Assembly: GCA_012520235.1 (NCBI GenBank)
Contig: JAAYOR010000121.1
Location: 1 to 35,386, forward strand
Source of the DNA: Fretibacterium sp.
Lineage (GTDB): Bacteria; Synergistota; Synergistia; Synergistales; Aminobacteriaceae
Length of the DNA: 35,386 nt
Direction: 5' to 3'
Positions within the stretch are counted from its first letter, which is position 1. Each line of letters opens with the position of its first letter. Shown piece by piece: positions 15,143 through 23,644 of the stretch. A program made the position numbers and the translations under genes. Under the pieces are notes generated by a model, which made no database searches, was not told the origin of the DNA, and was given only the letters and a program-made list of their open reading frames with translations.

Positions 15143-17530
15143 TCATGAAGACTTGCGAGTCTTTGTCTTTTTCAGCAGTCTGTTCAGCCTTTTGATGACC
15201 TCGCCGGAGTGTTTTTCCAACTTTTTGAAATGCTCTGCTGCCTGACGGGCGTCCTTGCGCGCGTGGGCTGCGACTGCGAGGCGAGCCTGCTCGTGTGCCG
15301 TCTGACGGGCGGTTTCGATGCTCTTGAAGCGAAGGTCCTTACTCAGGGGGCTGTCGGGTGAGCAGTGTGACAGTTCGAAGGCGGACTGTCCGGAGGGGAT
15401 TTTCTCCTCAGAGTGGGAGGAAGGTTTTCCCTTCAGCATGTTGGCGATGTGGATCTTCAGGAGCAGCTGGTCGGATTTGGCCTGCCTGAACCTCTCTTCG
15501 TCGGAGAGCTCTGACGGCGCGTCAGGCAGCTGGAAGAGGGAGACCTTGTCTCCCAGCTCCGTTGCTATGGAGCTGAGTTCCTGAGTCCGGGCGCTGATGT
15601 CTATGGCCGAGCTGCTGACCTCTTCGGTCATGGCGGAGACCTCCTCCGCTCTCTCCGCGCTCTCGTCCAGGCTTTTAAGGAGACCTTCTATCATCTTGAC
15701 GAGCTGTCTGGAGTTCTCCTCCTCGGACTGGGCCATCTCGACCATCTCCTGGATGGCCGAGCCTGTCTCGTGGGTCGCCCCGGAGATGGCCTCAAGAGCT
15801 TTGACGGTCCGCTCCACGGTGGCGAACCCGTTTTCGACCTCGACGCGGTTTTTTTGGATGCTCTCCATGGCGCCTGCGGTGTTCTCCACGATGCGGGCCA
15901 CAAGCTCCGCAACCTGGGAGGCGCCTTTGTTGGACTCCTCAGCGAGCTGGCGCACCTCGTCCGCCACGACGGCGAAACCCTTTCCGGCCTCTCCTGCCCG
16001 CGTCGCCTCAATGGCAGCGTTGAGCGCCAGGAAGTTGGTCTGGCGGGCAATGGAGGTTATGGTCTCCGTGATGTTGGAGATGCGGCGCGAGTTCTCCTCA
16101 AGGATCTGCATCAACCGCTCCGTATCCTCGCTGAGATCTTTTGCTCTGTCCATGGCCTCTACGGCTTCGGCTGCAATTTTACGGCCGGACTCAGCGGTCC
16201 TCAAGGTCTCCTGCGAGCTCTCAAGGACCGATTGCCCCTTATGGAAGGTGGCGGCTATCAGGCTGGCCAGCTCCTGAAGTTTGCCGGTGGCGGTCTCAGC
16301 GAGGTCCCTGCCCTTCCTCATGAGCTGTGAGACCGAATCGACGCTGGCTGCAGCCTCCTCTGTAGCGGCAGTCACCTCCATTGTGGTGTTAGCTATCTCC
16401 TGTGATGCATGCTGGACGAAATCGGACGACTCCCGAATTTGCCTCACTGTAGCAGCCTGCTGTTGTGTCATCTGATTAAAGGTGGCCGTCAGTTCAGCTA
16501 GCTCTCCGTCGGACATGACCTCGGCGTGGGCGGAGAGGTCGCCGCTCTCAACGCGGGTCATCGCGAGTCTCAGGCGGAGCAGAGGACGGGTGATGGAGTT
16601 GACGAACGGCCAGCAGGCGAGCATGAAGAGCAGAAGAAGGGAGACGCCTATGATGAGAGTGGAGTTGATGGCCGACCTCCGGACGGCTGCGACCTGGTCG
16701 TAAGAGAGGCTGGACTCCAGGGCCCCCACGACGGTTCCGTCGGTACCGACGAGGGGCGTGAACACGCTGTGATGGGAGGCCCCCAGCTCAGGGTCTTCGG
16801 CGTGCAGGATGGGAGCTGGAGTTTTCGCGGGTTTACCGGTGGGAAAGAGTTCCTGAGAGAGGGGGGTCACGAGGCGTTTACCACTCTCTTCAAGGGTTGA
16901 GGAGGAGATGCGGTCTTTGCCGGCAAAGAAGGAGAATACCCCACCGGTCATCTTGCAGGCTTCGTCCACGATGGAGTTTGAGCTGATCGTGTAGCCGGTG
17001 GAAAGGGCGCCGATGATGTCTCCGAAGGCGTTGTGTACAGGAGCGCCCGCGCGCAGGGAGAGCTTGACGACAGCCCCCTCCTCGATGCCGACAGTCTCTT
17101 CGCCGGCCAGGGCGCGCTGGATGTTCCACTGGTTGTAGATGTTGTCATCCTTGGCCGGGATCTCGTCAGGGCGGTGAGCCCGGTACAGCACGCGTCCCTC
17201 TGAGTTGGTGACGACGAGATACTCCATGCCCGACTGTTCCAGCAACGGCTGGAGGGTCTTCTGGAGGAGATTGAAGTCCGCAAACTCTACGGCCTGAGCG
17301 ACGTCCTTGCGCGTGGAGAGGGTTTTGGCGGAATGCAGAGACTCTTGTTTTCGCATGTTCATGATGGAGAGGATCGCTTGTAGATTATCCTGGGCTTTTT
17401 CAGCCAGCTGTTCGTTCAACAGGCGCTTGGAGACATTGATTCCTCCGGCCGAGACCAGCGTGATAGCTGTTACGCTCAAGACTCCGACAAAAAACATCAG
17501 GCGCTGCCGGACAGTTTTCAGGTATCGCAT
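15143..17530 (-). CDS. Methyl-accepting chemotaxis protein with Cache sensor and degenerate CZB-like C-terminus
   Basis: This full-length chemoreceptor has about 795 residues. An N-terminal membrane helix ([20 protein letters not shown]) is followed by a large periplasmic double-Cache-type sensor (about 40-290, including [16 protein letters not shown] and [11 protein letters not shown]). A second membrane helix ([20 protein letters not shown]), a HAMP domain and the coiled-coil signalling region with [20 protein letters not shown] come next. After the signalling part, about 110 residues resemble a chemoreceptor zinc-binding (CZB) domain with lost ligands. The ATG at 17530 has GAGG 9 bases ahead; starts at 17539 and 17545 overlap that site. 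It is transcribed alone, converging on the exported-protein cluster. Confidence 0.93.
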   Translation of the reverse strand: MRYLKTVRQRLMFFVGVLSVTAITLVSAGGINVSKRLLNEQLAEKAQDNLQAILSIMNMRKQESLHSAKTLSTRKDVAQAVEFADFNLLQKTLQPLLEQSGMEYLVVTNSEGRVLYRAHRPDEIPAKDDNIYNQWNIQRALAGEETVGIEEGAVVKLSLRAGAPVHNAFGDIIGALSTGYTISSNSIVDEACKMTGGVFSFFAGKDRISSSTLEESGKRLVTPLSQELFPTGKPAKTPAPILHAEDPELGASHHSVFTPLVGTDGTVVGALESSLSYDQVAAVRRSAINSTLIIGVSLLLLFMLACWPFVNSITRPLLRLRLAMTRVESGDLSAHAEVMSDGELAELTATFNQMTQQQAATVRQIRESSDFVQHASQEIANTTMEVTAATEEAAASVDSVSQLMRKGRDLAETATGKLQELASLIAATFHKGQSVLESSQETLRTAESGRKIAAEAVEAMDRAKDLSEDTERLMQILEENSRRISNITETITSIARQTNFLALNAAIEATRAGEAGKGFAVVADEVRQLAEESNKGASQVAELVARIVENTAGAMESIQKNRVEVENGFATVERTVKALEAISGATHETGSAIQEMVEMAQSEEENSRQLVKMIEGLLKSLDESAERAEEVSAMTEEVSSSAIDISARTQELSSIATELGDKVSLFQLPDAPSELSDEERFRQAKSDQLLLKIHIANMLKGKPSSHSEEKIPSGQSAFELSHCSPDSPLSKDLRFKSIETARQTAHEQARLAVAAHARKDARQAAEHFKKLEKHSGEVIKRLNRLLKKTKTRKSS

Positions 17531-17910
17531 CCCAATCATCCTCACAATTCATTTATAGTTTTCTGAAAAAGTAATGAGGAAGTACACAAGAAAATATATA
17601 AAAAGATGAAAAGCAGTTAAAGACGATAGAAAAACAAAATAAAAGTTAAGAAATGGAGTCAATCCCAATTCTTTCATTCTATCACAGGCTGATTTTCCTG
17701 TGCATATATTTATTCCATCTCCAACCTGAAGTTGCCTCCATCCCCCTGTATCTCGCCATGTTTCCGGGATTCCTGGAGGAGGATATACCATCCAGTTCTA
17801 AGGAAACGCTTGTTAAATCAACGGTGCATTAGTGGTTTTGATGGGATAAAATGAAGGTCGTCGACGGGGCTTCTCGGAGGCTTGTAAAAATCTTTCTAAA
17901 GGAGGTACGC
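17531..17910. other. AT-rich divergent intergenic region
   Basis: These 380 bases separate the chemoreceptor from the kinase gene and hold no credible ORF. The first 150 are very AT-rich and must contain the chemoreceptor promoter. A minus-strand TTTAAC, 17-base spacer and TATATT (about 17615-17590) is possible but weak. Near 17845, ATAAAAT could be a -10 for the kinase gene without a clear -35. Confidence 0.35.
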
Positions 17911-19173
17911 ATGAGTCTTAAAGAGGACGCGAGGAACATTGTGGAGGCAGCCATCCGGCGCGTTCTGCCGGAGAACGCCGTCAAGGCGGCTCTGGAGAGC
18001 GCGGGGTTTGCGTCGTGCCGTGGACGGGGTGGGAAGCTCATCATTGCAGCTATCGGCAAAGCTGCCTGGCGCATGGCCAAAGCCGCTGTTGATGTGCTGA
18101 AAGGGGAGTTTGACGGAGGGGTGGTCATCACCAAGTACGGACACTCTTCAGGTCCTATCGAGGGGCTGGAGATCCATGAGGCGGGACATCCTCTGCCGGA
18201 TGAGAACACCTTGAGGGGCACCGAAGTCCTGTTGAGGGCGGTGGAGGACCTGAACGCAGACGACACGGTCCTGTTCCTGATCTCGGGTGGAGGCTCGGCG
18301 CTCTTTGAGAAGCCGCAGGAGGGCGTATCGCTCAGCGACCTTATCTCCGTGACGGAGCAGCTCCTGGCCTGCGGGGCGGACATCGTAGAGATCAACACGA
18401 TCCGCAAGCGCCTCTCTTCCGTGAAGGCCGGGCGCTTTGCCCTGCGAGCGGCACCAGCCTTCGTCTACTCCGTGGTCCTCTCTGACGTCTTAGGCGACCG
18501 GCTGGACTCAATCGCGTCCGGCCCGGCTTTTCCGGACTCCTCAACTGTGGATGAGGCATTCGCCATCGTCGAAAAGTACGCTCTCTCCCTCAGCCCGCAG
18601 CTCCGGAAACTCCTGAGGCACGAGACGCCAAAGGCTTTGGACAATGTTGAGACCGTCATCACCGGCAGTGTTCTGGGCCTGTGTGAGGCTGCCCAGGAAG
18701 AGGCGCGAAAGCTCGGCTACTTACCCCTGTTCCTCACCAGCACCCTGGACTGTGAGGCGCGGGAAGCCGGGGCTTTTATGGCTGCTCTGGCGCGCGAGGT
18801 GCGATCCTCCGGACGCCCCATCGCTCCTCCCTGCGCCCTGATCCTGGGCGGCGAGACCATCGTGCGCCTGAGAGGAAACGGCAAGGGTGGCCGCAATCAG
18901 GAGCTGGCCCTGTCGGCCGCGCGCGGCATCGCAGGGCTGGAGGGGACGGTTCTGGCTTCGGTCGGCTCCGATGGGACCGATGGGCCCACGGATGCGGCCG
19001 GAGGGATAGTAGACGGCGACGTTTGGGAGGCCCTGAAACGTTCCGGGGCAGACCCGGAAAAGCTTTTGGCGGACAACGACTCGTACCATGCGCTGGCCTC
19101 TGTGGGGGCGCTTGTCATCACAGGCCCGACGGGCGTCAACGTCAATGACCTCACCCTGCTTCTTTGCCGTTAG
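17911..19173 (+). CDS. Glycerate 2-kinase, DUF4147/MOFRL family
   Basis: This cytoplasmic kinase makes 2-phosphoglycerate from D-glycerate with ATP, linking glycerate or serine breakdown to glycolysis. The N-terminal DUF4147 domain shows [24 protein letters not shown] and [14 protein letters not shown], with [12 protein letters not shown]. The C-terminal MOFRL domain shows [22 protein letters not shown] and [13 protein letters not shown]. The start is fixed by a full AAAGGAGG (17898-17905) 5 bases before ATG 17911, giving 420 residues; the 20-residue upstream extension has no such site. Followed by a poorly defined region, with no kinase partner gene adjacent. Confidence 0.92.
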   Translation: MSLKEDARNIVEAAIRRVLPENAVKAALESAGFASCRGRGGKLIIAAIGKAAWRMAKAAVDVLKGEFDGGVVITKYGHSSGPIEGLEIHEAGHPLPDENTLRGTEVLLRAVEDLNADDTVLFLISGGGSALFEKPQEGVSLSDLISVTEQLLACGADIVEINTIRKRLSSVKAGRFALRAAPAFVYSVVLSDVLGDRLDSIASGPAFPDSSTVDEAFAIVEKYALSLSPQLRKLLRHETPKALDNVETVITGSVLGLCEAAQEEARKLGYLPLFLTSTLDCEAREAGAFMAALAREVRSSGRPIAPPCALILGGETIVRLRGNGKGGRNQELALSAARGIAGLEGTVLASVGSDGTDGPTDAAGGIVDGDVWEALKRSGADPEKLLADNDSYHALASVGALVITGPTGVNVNDLTLLLCR

Positions 19174-19416
19174 CCTTTCGACGTGGGCGTCGTCCTCAGA
19201 GAGGTTGAACCTTCTGGCCACCCTTGTCACTACCTCGTCCCGGGAAGCGCTGAAGTTGTGCCCGGTCCCCTCATCAAGCCCGCCCTCGATCTTTTGTGCT
19301 ACGTTTTTTTGGAGTTTGGCCATTGCTTTGCGCTTGTCTTTTCTCAACCATTTACGTATACTTTTTTTGTCCTTCATTTTGGGACAAATCCTGTCGAACG
19401 AGGAGGATTCTGTCAT
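18721..19416 (-). CDS. Doubtful minus-strand ORF, partly antisense to the kinase gene
   Basis: This reading frame starts at an ATG preceded at good spacing by CAGGAAAG. Its first 80 residues, outside the kinase gene, are protein-like: very basic [18 protein letters not shown], then [19 protein letters not shown]. Beyond 19173 it runs antisense through the kinase's conserved MOFRL part, so that half is probably not a selected protein. It may be a truncated gene whose true end was lost, or chance. I do not recognise the family. Confidence 0.25.
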   Translation of the reverse strand: MTESSSFDRICPKMKDKKSIRKWLRKDKRKAMAKLQKNVAQKIEGGLDEGTGHNFSASRDEVVTRVARRFNLSEDDAHVERLTAKKQGEVIDVDARRACDDKRPHRGQRMVRVVVRQKLFRVCPGTFQGLPNVAVYYPSGRIRGPIGPIGADRSQNRPLQPCDAARGRQGQLLIAATLAVSSQAHDGLAAQDQGAGRSDGASGGSHLARQSSHKSPGFPRLTVQGAGEEQG

Positions 19417-19798
19417 GATCGCTTTCCTGTGACAAGCCTGTGGTGCACGGGTTGCATCGCGTCGTGCGATTTCCTCCGCCCTCGGTCTTCTTTAGTTTTT
19501 TCCCCTTCAGAATTCTCATCACCATTCCCGAAGGCATGTCCTCTGAAATCGCACCTCCGCCAAAAGTGCTAAAAGATGCGCCTTGAGGCGCCAGCTTCTC
19601 TGTCGATGAGGTCGGCGAAAACAAGGATATGATTTGACATGGGGCGAGGGCCCGGTAAATCCTCTGGAACGGAGCTCCAGAACGGTGCGGCTGCGGTGGT
19701 CCGTTGCATGGTTCCGGCCGCAGGGGATGAGGGGGCGTTCGTCCCTGGTTGTGGAGAGCAAAGCCTGATGTGGAGAACAAAAAAGGAGAGTCCGGACG
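19417..19798. other. Intergenic region ahead of the iron-sulfur protein pair
   Basis: About 380 bases without a convincing gene. A plus-strand reading of about 60 codons starting at 19639 has no ribosome site and overlaps the next start out of frame. A short GCGCC-TTGA-GGCGC hairpin lies near 19575. The only promoter-like signal is the perfect TTGACA at 19634. Confidence 0.35.
19634..19661 (+). promoter_or_regulatory. Candidate promoter for the iron-sulfur protein pair
   Basis: A perfect -35 TTGACA (19634-19639), 16-base spacer and a poor -10 TAAATC (19656-19661). It would give a leader of about 130 bases. Confidence 0.25.
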
Positions 19799-20947
19799 AT
19801 GCACGATGTCGAGAAGATATTTGAGAAGATGAGCGCGGCCCTACCTGAGGGACCTGTGAGGATCAAGGAGGCTGTGGAGGCAGGGCGGAAGGTCGTGGGG
19901 TGCTACTGCGCCTTCACCCCTTACGAGGTCATCCGAGCGGCCGGGGCCATCCCGGTCTCCCTGTGCAGTACCAGCGAAAAACCTATAGCTGCGGGGGAGG
20001 AACACCTGCCGCGTAACCTCTGCCCACTCATTAAGGCCAGCTACGGGTTTGGCTTGACGGACACCTGTCCTTACTTCCACTTCTGCGACCTCGTGATCGG
20101 AGAGACCACCTGTGACGGCAAGAAGAAAATGTATGAGCTGCTGGACCGGCTGCGCCCCACTTACGTGATGCAACTGCCCCAGATCGTGAGCGAGGAGGCG
20201 GTGGAGTCCTGGAGGCATGAGATAAAGCTTCTGGCGCGTCACCTGGAGGAGACCCTGGGGACGGCCATCACGGAGGAGGCGCTTCGGCGCGAGATCCGAT
20301 GGCGCAACGAGGAACGCAAAGTCATGAACGAGCTCTACGAGCTCTCCCGCCTCTGTCCTCCTCCGCTCTCGGGTCGGGAGCTGCATTTAGTTAACGAGTT
20401 CTTCAAGGTAGGCTTTGGAGAAGAAGCTTATCTGAATAAAGTGCGGGAGCTGACTCGTTGCCTGAGAGAGAACTATGAGGCGGGGCAGCGCCGGGTCTCG
20501 GACGAGAAGCGACGGATCATCGTCACGGGCTGCCCTACGGGCAAAAGCGTAGAGAAAGTGTTTCACGCCATAGAGGAAAATGGCGGTGTTATCGTCGCCT
20601 TTGAGAACTGCGGGGGCGTCAAACCCTCCTATGAGCTGGTGGACGAGGCTCTTCCGCCCTACGAGGCCCTGGCGCACAAGTACCTGGGCATTCCCTGCTC
20701 CTGCATGAGCCCCAACGGAAAGCGCCTGAAGCTGTTGGAGGATCTTGTGGCGGAGTATGAGGCCGATGGGGTTGTGGACCTTATTCTGCAGGCGTGCCAC
20801 ACCTACGCGGTTGAGAGCTTCCTGGTGCATGAGACCGCGCGCGCCTCAGGGATCCCCTGCATCACGGTGGAGACGGACTATTATCAGGGCGATGTGGAGC
20901 AGCTCTCCACCCGCATGGGTGCTTTTGTGGAGATGATGGGGATTTGA
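19799..20947 (+). CDS. Double-cubane-type iron-sulfur protein, 2-hydroxyacyl-CoA dehydratase (HgdB/BcrC) superfamily
   Basis: This 382-residue protein belongs to the superfamily of 2-hydroxyacyl-CoA dehydratase subunits and the double-cubane cluster proteins (DCCP; YjiM in E. coli), which reduce small molecules at very low potential. Cysteine landmarks run through it: VVGCYCAFTPYEVIRAAG, LPRNLCPLIKASYGF, DTCPYFHFCDLVIGETTCDGKKK, TGCPTG, ENCGGVK, GIPCSCMSPN and LQACHTYAVE. A single catalytic gene paired with one activator, rather than two dehydratase subunits with CoA-transferase and acyl-CoA dehydrogenase genes, favours the double-cubane type. ATG 19799 has AAAGGAGAG ahead of it. The next gene overlaps by 4. 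Confidence 0.85.
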   Translation: MHDVEKIFEKMSAALPEGPVRIKEAVEAGRKVVGCYCAFTPYEVIRAAGAIPVSLCSTSEKPIAAGEEHLPRNLCPLIKASYGFGLTDTCPYFHFCDLVIGETTCDGKKKMYELLDRLRPTYVMQLPQIVSEEAVESWRHEIKLLARHLEETLGTAITEEALRREIRWRNEERKVMNELYELSRLCPPPLSGRELHLVNEFFKVGFGEEAYLNKVRELTRCLRENYEAGQRRVSDEKRRIIVTGCPTGKSVEKVFHAIEENGGVIVAFENCGGVKPSYELVDEALPPYEALAHKYLGIPCSCMSPNGKRLKLLEDLVAEYEADGVVDLILQACHTYAVESFLVHETARASGIPCITVETDYYQGDVEQLSTRMGAFVEMMGI

Positions 20948-21762
20948 GCATTTCCCTGGCGTCCTGGGCGATGGGCCTCGACGTGGGCTCTGTAGCGGCC
21001 AAGGGAGTTCTTTTGAGGGACGGGGAGTGGGTGGCGCGCGCGATGATCGCCACAGGCTGGGACCCGGCGGAGGCGGGCCGCAGGCTCCGAGCTGAGCTTA
21101 CGGATAGTGTCGGGATGGACCTGGAACTGCCCCGTGTGGTCGCCACTGGCTACGGGCGCAATGCTGTTGAGGCCAACGGTCGGGTGACGGAGATCTCGTG
21201 CCACGCCCTGGGCGCGCGCCGGCTCTTTGGGGATGGCGTGAGGACGATCCTGGACATCGGCGGACAGGACAGTAAGGTCATTGCGCTTGACCGCTCGGGG
21301 AACGTCGCCAATTTCCTGATGAACGACAAATGCGCTGCCGGGACGGGTAGGTTCCTGCAAAATATGGCTGTGATGCTGGGCTGTTCGCTCTCAGATTTCA
21401 GCTCGTTGTCGGAAGACCTGGAGCCTCACGGCATCTCCAGCATGTGCACGGTCTTTGCCGAGTCGGAGGTGGTGGGCCTGCTGGCGCGGGGAGTGGATAA
21501 AAACGCCCTTGCTCTGGGCCTACTGGACGCTGTCGCTTCCCGTGCTGAGGGGATGATGCGTCGGTTGGGGCTCCAACCGGAGGTTGTCTTCACAGGAGGC
21601 GTCTCCCAAAGCCGGAACCTGAGAGCCCTTTTGGAAAAACGCCTTAATCTGCCCGTGAGGGTGAGTGAGGACTCTCAGTACGCGGGCGCCCTTGGGGCTG
21701 CGCTTCTGGCAACAAGGAAAACAACCCGACGCAGACGCAGAGACGAGGACGCCCCAAAATAA
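20944..21762 (+). CDS. ATP-dependent activator (BadF/BcrA/HgdC type) of the iron-sulfur protein
   Basis: This homodimeric ASKHA-fold ATPase carries one [4Fe-4S] cluster between subunits and injects electrons into its partner on ATP hydrolysis. MGLDVGSVAAKG is the phosphate-1 loop, TILDIGGQDSK the phosphate-2 loop. Cluster ligands lie in NDKCAAGTGRFL and SSMCTVFAESEVVGLLA, and VVFTGGVSQSRNLR is the adenosine motif. The TTG at 20944 overlaps the upstream stop (TTGA) and has GATGGGGA before it; ATG 20971 also fits the family's usual start. The C-terminus is a basic tail (TTRRRRRDE). It matches the YjiL half of the YjiM-YjiL type pair. Confidence 0.9.
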   Translation: MSISLASWAMGLDVGSVAAKGVLLRDGEWVARAMIATGWDPAEAGRRLRAELTDSVGMDLELPRVVATGYGRNAVEANGRVTEISCHALGARRLFGDGVRTILDIGGQDSKVIALDRSGNVANFLMNDKCAAGTGRFLQNMAVMLGCSLSDFSSLSEDLEPHGISSMCTVFAESEVVGLLARGVDKNALALGLLDAVASRAEGMMRRLGLQPEVVFTGGVSQSRNLRALLEKRLNLPVRVSEDSQYAGALGAALLATRKTTRRRRRDEDAPK

Positions 21763-21892
21763 AGTCTGAGGTCTTTGGCTTCAGCTTTGCCGGGGAGCTA
21801 TTCTTCCCCTCCAGACCTCTTCTCATCCTCCCTCGCTGCTATCCGTTCAACTCATCAACTCAAACTTTGCACGGACTAAAAAAGGACTGGTT

Positions 21893-22069
21893 CCATGAAC
21901 CGTGAACCACGCGAAAGGCACGAAAAAAGGAAAAATCAAAAACTATCAACCATGGAAAACTCAGAAAATACAGAAAGAGCAAAGAAACGGAAGAAGATAC
22001 GAAAAAGGCATGAGAAAAAAGAAAACAGACCGCACAAACTTTCGCGTTTTTAGCGTGTTCCACGGTTAA
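21893..22069. repeat. Dispersed AT-rich intergenic repeat, copy C
   Basis: The left end GAACCACGCGAAAGGCACG plus AAAAAA (21904-21928) is identical to copy B inverted and one mismatch from copy A. The right end (22040-22069, TTTCGCGTTTTTAGCGTGTT, CACGGTTAA) matches copy A closely. The body is A/G-rich on this strand with units such as GAAAACTCAGAAAATACAGA. It follows the activator gene. Confidence 0.78.
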
Positions 22070-22115
22070 TTTTGTTTTCAACAAACTATGCCACTAAGGC
22101 GTCTGTGAAGTTTTA

Positions 22116-22144
22116 ATAACAAGACAACTTCAATAAGTTATAAT
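22116..22144 (+). promoter_or_regulatory. Candidate promoter for the amidohydrolase gene
   Basis: ATAACA (22116-22121, four of six), 17-base spacer and perfect TATAAT (22139-22144). It lies downstream of repeat C and would give a leader of about 230 bases before the amidohydrolase. Confidence 0.45.
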
Positions 22145-22151
22145 ACAGAGC

Positions 22152-22256
22152 ATGGTCAAGAGACTGCGGGCGCCCCGTGGCTTCAAGCCGTACTGGGCTG
22201 TTACCTTGGGTTTTCTCCATCTGAATCTGCAGGGTGCTGAGCTTTTTGTTTTTTAA
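22152..22256 (+). CDS. Possible 34-residue leader ORF (uncertain)
   Basis: An ATG at about the expected transcription start of the promoter above opens a 34-codon frame (MVKRLRAPRGFKPYWAVTLG...) ending at TAA. It has no Shine-Dalgarno, so it would need leaderless translation. It has a basic start and hydrophobic middle, but its reality is doubtful; it may simply be untranslated leader. The remaining leader to 22381 holds a hairpin (GGGACGCT / AGCGTTCC near 22310-22330). Confidence 0.15.
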   Translation: MVKRLRAPRGFKPYWAVTLGFLHLNLQGAELFVF

Positions 22257-22381
22257 AAGCCTGGGAAATCTGAAGAAAGGGCAAAAGGCTCGAAAGATCT
22301 GTCGGTCGGTGGGACGCTCTGGAGCGTTCCAAAGCTGCGGAGTCGCACTCGGCTCTTATTCTTATTGTGGAAAGGAGCGAG

Positions 22382-23545
22382 ATGATGGGCAGGATTTTTG
22401 AGGAGATGAAGAAACGACACGAAGAGATGAAGGAGTGGTTCTACGCCCTCCACAGGAAGCCTGAGCTGGCCTTTGAGGAGGAGGCCACCTCTGCTTTTGT
22501 GGCTGAGAAGCTCAAGAGCTGGGGGTATGAGGTGGAGGAGAAGGTGGGCAGGACCGGCCTTGTCGCTTCCATGACGCTCGGGGATGGGCAGAAGAAGCTT
22601 GGACTTCGGGCGGACATGGACGCGCTTCCCATCCAGGAGGAGAACGACCTGGAGTACAAGAGCCAGATCCCGGGCAAGTCGCACCTCTGCGGGCATGACG
22701 GGCACGTTACAATGCTGCTGGGGGCTGCTAAATATCTAGCTGACACCCGCAATTTCAACGGCGCCATCCGGCTTATCTTCCAGCCTGCCGAGGAGATCAT
22801 GGGCGGGAGTCTGGCTATGATCGAAGATGGGCTTTTTGAGCGTTTCCCCATGGACGCGGTGTTTGCCATGCACAACATGCCCGGGCTCAAGCTGGGGACC
22901 TTCCATTTCTACGAGGGAGAGATGATGTCGGCGGTTGACAACTGGGAGATAGAGCTCACCGGCAAGGGTAGCCACGGCTCCATGCCGGAGAAGAGCATTG
23001 ATCCGCTCGTCGCTGGCGCGTCCCTGGTGATGGCGCTTCAGACCATTGTCTCCCGGAACATCCCGGCCATGAACAATTCGGTGCTCTCCGTGGGAGCGTT
23101 CCAGTCAGGTGAGGCGGGCAACGTGATTCCGGCAAACGCTATCCTGCGGCTCTCCATGCGTAACATACAGGCTGAGACCCGGACTCTGATGCTGGAACGC
23201 ATCCGGGCCATCACAAAAGCCCAGGCGGAGTGCTACAACTGCAAGTGGGAGATTCGCGAAGGGACCCCGGGTGCGGTGCTGGTCACCGACACGGAAATGA
23301 CCCGTTATGCCATGGAGGTTGCCGAAAAGACCTTTGGCCCGGAGAGCGTCGGCACCCTGAAGCGTCCCTACATGGCCAGCGAGGATTTTGCCTTCATGCT
23401 CCAGCAAAGAAAGGGGACCTATTTCTCCATCGGCAACGGAGAGGACGCCCAAATGCCCCACAACCCCGGGTTTATCGTGAACCTGGACCTCCTGCCCTAC
23501 GGGGCGGCCTATTGGGCGGCGTTGGCAGAGGACTATCTGAAGTAG
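22382..23545 (+). CDS. M20-family amidohydrolase (hippurate/N-acyl amino acid type)
   Basis: This cytoplasmic metallopeptidase-fold hydrolase releases amino acids from N-acyl or related amides. Order of motifs: LHRKPELAFEEEATSAFV, GLRADMDALPIQEEN, the metal site LCGHDGHVTMLLGAAKYL, FQPAEEIMGGS with the catalytic Glu pair, FAMHNMPG, the dimerisation lid with GKGSHGSMPEKSIDP, and the last metal ligand region MASEDFAFMLQQRKGTYFSIG. Its length of about 387 is normal. AAAGGAG (22371-22377) precedes tandem ATGs at 22382 and 22385; either works, while the upstream GTG would overlap the site. It probably supports amino acid or peptide use; the exact substrate cannot be told. Confidence 0.92.
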   Translation: MMGRIFEEMKKRHEEMKEWFYALHRKPELAFEEEATSAFVAEKLKSWGYEVEEKVGRTGLVASMTLGDGQKKLGLRADMDALPIQEENDLEYKSQIPGKSHLCGHDGHVTMLLGAAKYLADTRNFNGAIRLIFQPAEEIMGGSLAMIEDGLFERFPMDAVFAMHNMPGLKLGTFHFYEGEMMSAVDNWEIELTGKGSHGSMPEKSIDPLVAGASLVMALQTIVSRNIPAMNNSVLSVGAFQSGEAGNVIPANAILRLSMRNIQAETRTLMLERIRAITKAQAECYNCKWEIREGTPGAVLVTDTEMTRYAMEVAEKTFGPESVGTLKRPYMASEDFAFMLQQRKGTYFSIGNGEDAQMPHNPGFIVNLDLLPYGAAYWAALAEDYLK

Positions 23546-23644
23546 CAGCGGCAACAGAAAATATTAAAGAAGCAGAAGATAGACAGAAAGAAGCCGAAGG
23601 GCGGAGGATCGTCTGCGACAGTATAGACAGGTGGAAGCGACGAA

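Noticed and set aside
19352-19866. Minus-strand ORFs of 115-150 residues ahead of the iron-sulfur protein gene
   Set aside because: Low-complexity Pro/Ser/Arg-rich readings with no ribosome site or recognisable domain, one overlapping the start of the iron-sulfur protein gene.
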